NCBI GenBank assembly: GCA_902538225.1
Contig: CACBEF010000004.1
Span: 1-64,000 of the forward strand
DNA length: 64,000 nucleotides
Direction of reading: 5' to 3'
Origin: an uncultured Prochlorococcus sp.
GTDB lineage: Bacteria; Cyanobacteriota; Cyanobacteriia; PCC-6307; Cyanobiaceae
Position 1 is the stretch's first letter. Each line of letters starts with the position of its first letter. The position numbers were made by a program, and so were the translations under genes. Under the pieces are notes generated by a model, which was not told where the DNA came from, did no database searches, and was given only the letters and a program-made list of their open reading frames with translations. Positions 60,793 to 64,000 of this stretch are shown piece after piece.

Positions 60793-61548
60793 TTAAGGCT
60801 CTGAAAGCACATTCCCCTTTTGTGCTTCTTGTGCAACTTTTCTCAAGTCATCACATCCCTCTTTTAATGTTGGATAAGCAAACATTCCACTACCTGCAAT
60901 AAAACAATTGGCACCAGCATCGGCACATTGTGAAATAGTCCAATTTGCTTTTATCCCCCCATCAACTTCAATGTCTACATCTAAGTTTTTTTCGATAATA
61001 AAGTTTCTAATCTCTCTGATTTTATTAAGCATTGTTGGTATATAAGCTTGTCCTCCAAAGCCTGGATTAACTGTCATAACCAAAACATGATCAACCATAT
61101 CCATTATGTTTTTAATCATTTCAAAAGGAGTATGAGGGTTTAATGCAACAGAAGGAGATCCTCCTAAATCTCTTATCCTCCCGAGAACTCTATGCAAATG
61201 AATATTTGCTTCGGCATGAGCTATTACTACTCCAGGTTCACCATTCGCCCCTTTTGTAGCTTTTACATAAGATTCAAGCATGGTTTCACAGTTATATTGG
61301 CTCACCATTAATTGAGTTTCAAAAGGGACATCGCAATATTTCCGGCATGCAGCAATCATTTCAGGACCAAATGTAAGATTTGGTACGAAATTTCCATCCA
61401 TTACATCAAATTGAATTCTATCTACTCCAGCCTCCTCGAGCTCTTTCACACATGCCCCCATATTTGCCCAATCCGCTGGTAAAACTGAAGGAATTATTTG
61501 AATTGGTCTATTAGCACCAGTTAAATTTGCTTGATTTGACTCAGTCAT
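60793..61548 (-). CDS. rpe: Ribulose-phosphate 3-epimerase
   Basis: This 251-residue (beta/alpha)8 enzyme has PSVLPADWANMG, QFDVMDGNFVPN, MTVNPGFGGQ and DIEVDGGI, the metal-binding and catalytic signature. It interconverts ribulose 5-phosphate and xylulose 5-phosphate in the Calvin and pentose-phosphate cycles. Next to glpX, another Calvin-cycle gene. Confidence 0.97.
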   Translation of the reverse strand: MTESNQANLTGANRPIQIIPSVLPADWANMGACVKELEEAGVDRIQFDVMDGNFVPNLTFGPEMIAACRKYCDVPFETQLMVSQYNCETMLESYVKATKGANGEPGVVIAHAEANIHLHRVLGRIRDLGGSPSVALNPHTPFEMIKNIMDMVDHVLVMTVNPGFGGQAYIPTMLNKIREIRNFIIEKNLDVDIEVDGGIKANWTISQCADAGANCFIAGSGMFAYPTLKEGCDDLRKVAQEAQKGNVLSEP

Positions 61549-61734
61549 TTAATTTTTAAATATTTAATAAAGATACTATATTTAGTTGTTTATTCCTAAT
61601 TTCAAGTCACGGCCTGATAAAGTAACAGCTGTAAAGAGTTAAAAAAAGCTTACTAGCATAATAATTTTCATAAAAAATGCCATTTTTTATGAGATCATAC
61701 TCAAAACCTTTTAGAAAATCCTCAAAATTTAATT

Positions 61735-62736
61735 GTGAATCAAACTTTAATTCAAGAAATTCTCGAAGTTGTCGAGCAAGCTGCTATTGCCTCAGCAAAA
61801 CTAACAGGACTTGGTCAAAAAGATGAAGCTGATGCTGCAGCAGTCGAGGCAATGAGATTGCGAATGGGCAAGATTGAAATGAAAGGGAAAATTGTTATTG
61901 GAGAAGGTGAAAGAGATGAAGCACCAATGCTTTATATAGGTGAAGAGGTTGGTAGTGGAAGTGGTCCAGGAGTCGACTTTGCAGTAGATCCTTGTGAAGG
62001 AACTAATCTTTGTGCGAATAATCAAAGAGGATCTATGGCTGTTTTAGCTGCCTCTGATACGGGCGGTCTTTTCAATGCTCCTGATTTTTACATGAACAAA
62101 TTAGCAGCGCCTCCTTCGGCCAAAGGTAAAGTAGATATTAGAAATTCAGCTACTGAAAACTTGAAGATACTTAGTGATTGCTTGGGTCTTTCTATTGATG
62201 AGCTTACTGTTGTTGTAATGGATAGAACTAGGCATAAAGATTTAATTAAAGAGATTAGAGGATGTGGTGCTAAAGTTCAACCAATTTCTGATGGTGATGT
62301 TCAAGCTGCGATTGCATGTGGTTTTGCAGGAACTGGAACACATTGCTTGATGGGTATAGGTGCAGCTCCTGAGGGTGTTATTTCAGCTGCTGCAATGAGA
62401 GCTCTAGGCGGACACTTTCAAGGACAACTAGTTTATGATCCAGCAATCGCTCAAACTTCTGAATGGGCTGATTACACAAAAGAAGGAAATATAAAACGTC
62501 TTAATGAAATGGGCATAACCGATATAGATAAAATTTATGAAGCTAATGAATTAGCATCGGGAGAAAATGTTGTTTTCGCTGGAAGTGGAATAACTGATGG
62601 ATTACTATTTAACGGAGTTAAATTTGAAAGCGATTGTGTTAGGACAAGCAGTCTAGTTATTAGCACATTAGATAGTACTGCAAGGTTCACAAATACTGTC
62701 CACATAAAAGATGGTGCTAAGAGTATCAGCCTTTAA
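61735..62736 (+). CDS. glpX: Class II fructose-1,6-/sedoheptulose-1,7-bisphosphatase (GTG start)
   Basis: This 333-residue GlpX-type enzyme has [15 protein letters not shown] and [12 protein letters not shown] (metal and phosphate sites), PDFYMNKLA, and [12 protein letters not shown]. In cyanobacteria it carries both FBPase and SBPase activity in the Calvin cycle. GTG 61735 precedes the hemA start by 18 bases of intergenic DNA at the 3' end. Confidence 0.95.
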   Translation: MNQTLIQEILEVVEQAAIASAKLTGLGQKDEADAAAVEAMRLRMGKIEMKGKIVIGEGERDEAPMLYIGEEVGSGSGPGVDFAVDPCEGTNLCANNQRGSMAVLAASDTGGLFNAPDFYMNKLAAPPSAKGKVDIRNSATENLKILSDCLGLSIDELTVVVMDRTRHKDLIKEIRGCGAKVQPISDGDVQAAIACGFAGTGTHCLMGIGAAPEGVISAAAMRALGGHFQGQLVYDPAIAQTSEWADYTKEGNIKRLNEMGITDIDKIYEANELASGENVVFAGSGITDGLLFNGVKFESDCVRTSSLVISTLDSTARFTNTVHIKDGAKSISL

Positions 62737-62754
62737 AAATTTATTGTTGATATT

Positions 62755-64000
62755 ATGCATATTGTTGTCGTCGGACTGAGTCATCGCACGGCACCTGTTG
62801 AAGTGCGTGAGAAGTTAAGTATTCCTGACCAATCCATAACAGAATCATTAAAAGCATTAAAAGCTTTCTCTGATGTATTAGAGGTGTCAATCTTAAGTAC
62901 TTGTAATAGGTTGGAAATATATGCGTTAGTAAAGGATAAAAATACTGGAATTTCATCTATTAAAGAATTCATATCAGTATATTCTGGAATTATTTTGGAA
63001 GATTTAAATCCACATCTTTTTTGCTTTAGACAGGAAGAAGCAGTTTTGCATTTGATGAAAGTTTCGGCAGGACTTGATAGCCTCGTTTTAGGAGAAGGAC
63101 AAATCCTTTCGCAGGTAAAAAAAATGATGAGATTAGGTCAAGAGAATCAATCTACTGGACCTATTCTTAATAGATTATTAACTCAATCAGTTAGTACAGG
63201 TAAAAAAGTAAGATCCGAAACAAATTTAGGAACTGGAGCCGTATCAATTAGTTCAGCAGCGGTAGAACTTGCCCAATTAAAAATTGGACAAGAAAAGGGT
63301 TTTGATACTCTTGTAAGTTTGGAGTCAGAGAATGTTCTTGTTGTTGGCGCCGGGCGAATGAGCAGGCTTTTAATTACTCATTTAAAATCAAAAGGATGTC
63401 ATAAACTTATTCTTGTAAATAGAAATATTGATAGAGCATTAAATCTTGCTTTAGACTTCCCTGATTTAGAAATTGTTTGTAGAGGTTTAAACGTACTAGA
63501 AGAAAACATATCAATATCTTCCATTGTTTTCACCAGTACTGCTTCTGAAGAACCAATTATTGATCTCGCAAAAATTGAAAAATTAAATTTGAGTAATAGA
63601 CTTAAATTTATTGATATTGGTGTACCGAGAAATATATCTAATGATGTCAAGCAACATGAATTTGTAAAATCATTTGATGTAGATGACTTACAAGAGGTCG
63701 TTTCAAGAAATCAAGAATTTAGACAGAAAATAGCAAAGGAAGCGGAATCTTTAGTAGAAGAAGAAAGGATCATTTTTCTAGAATGGTGGGCAAGTTTAGA
63801 GGCGGTTCCAGTAATTAATAAACTTAGATCAGATTTGGAATTAATTAGAAAAGAGGAATTACAAAAAGCACTTAGTAGGATGGGACCAGATTTTTCGGCT
63901 CGAGAAAGAAAAGTTGTGGAAGCGCTGACTAAAGGAATTATCAATAAAATACTTCACACGCCTGTTACCAAGTTAAGAAGTCCTCAATCAAGAGAAGAAA
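62755..64000 (+). CDS. hemA: Glutamyl-tRNA reductase (3' end off window)
   Basis: The reading frame from ATG 62755 is open to the window edge (about 415 codons of an expected 430-440). It has VVGLSHRTAPVEVREKLS at the start, the catalytic Cys in STCNRLEIYA, GLDSLVLGEGQILSQVK and Rossmann VVGAGRMSRLL. It reduces glutamyl-tRNA(Glu), the first committed step of chlorophyll and haem synthesis. It follows glpX by 18 bases. Confidence 0.95.
   Translation, partial: MHIVVVGLSHRTAPVEVREKLSIPDQSITESLKALKAFSDVLEVSILSTCNRLEIYALVKDKNTGISSIKEFISVYSGIILEDLNPHLFCFRQEEAVLHLMKVSAGLDSLVLGEGQILSQVKKMMRLGQENQSTGPILNRLLTQSVSTGKKVRSETNLGTGAVSISSAAVELAQLKIGQEKGFDTLVSLESENVLVVGAGRMSRLLITHLKSKGCHKLILVNRNIDRALNLALDFPDLEIVCRGLNVLEENISISSIVFTSTASEEPIIDLAKIEKLNLSNRLKFIDIGVPRNISNDVKQHEFVKSFDVDDLQEVVSRNQEFRQKIAKEAESLVEEERIIFLEWWASLEAVPVINKLRSDLELIRKEELQKALSRMGPDFSARERKVVEALTKGIINKILHTPVTKLRSPQSREE

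Overview
The window looks like a chromosomal stretch of a marine picocyanobacterium of the genus Prochlorococcus, most likely a high-light-adapted strain. The DNA is strongly AT-rich by eye (not computed). It carries cyanobacterial and chlorophyll genes (petN, thf1, chlP, pcyA, sipA, an Hli-type protein, class II glpX/SBPase, ferredoxin sulfite reductase). Genes are short and tightly packed, with many stop/start overlaps. pcyA is present although no phycobilisome genes are seen here.

Region 1 (about 1-13.9 kb) is an accessory, hypothetical-rich segment. It holds a Cas4-like Fe-S nuclease with two small coiled-coil proteins. Two related loci at 1.8-2.2 kb and 4.3-4.6 kb share a promoter, a LexA-like palindrome and a hidden overlapping reading frame, and they flank a lone NAD+-DNA-ligase adenylation domain. 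The rest is an Hli-type protein, an SDR, many tiny membrane or coiled-coil proteins, and two short transcription units ending in strong terminators with unusually good Shine-Dalgarno sites.

Region 2 (14.1-20.4 kb) holds a K+ channel, a cytochrome c6-like protein, an LptA-like protein and pstS-pstC-pstA-pstB, the high-affinity phosphate transporter. A hairpin/T-tract sits between pstS and pstC.

Region 3 (20.6-33.5 kb) opens with a four-gene DNA-repair cluster on the minus strand: beta-CASP-like exonuclease, ATP-dependent DNA ligase, Lhr-core helicase and metallophosphoesterase. It continues with a DUF2130 protein, a stand-alone IF-2 N-terminal domain, a possible ribbon-helix-helix protein and a dense field of proteins under 100 residues, many missed by length cut-offs.

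Region 4 (33.5-64 kb) is core genome. It runs: petN with a coupled membrane peptide; thf1/clpP/ftsH; sipA; an M16 peptidase pair; pcyA overlapping a DevBCA-type exporter; a glycosyltransferase; rpsB with a probable pseudoknot leader; tsf; recG; two VanX/VanY-type peptidases; sir; glyS; chlP; typA; DUF309; lptB with a 33-residue coupled ORF; ccsA; rpe; glpX; and the start of hemA, which runs off the right edge. Several core genes use GTG or TTG starts. I see no tRNA, rRNA, CRISPR array, transposase or insertion sequence.
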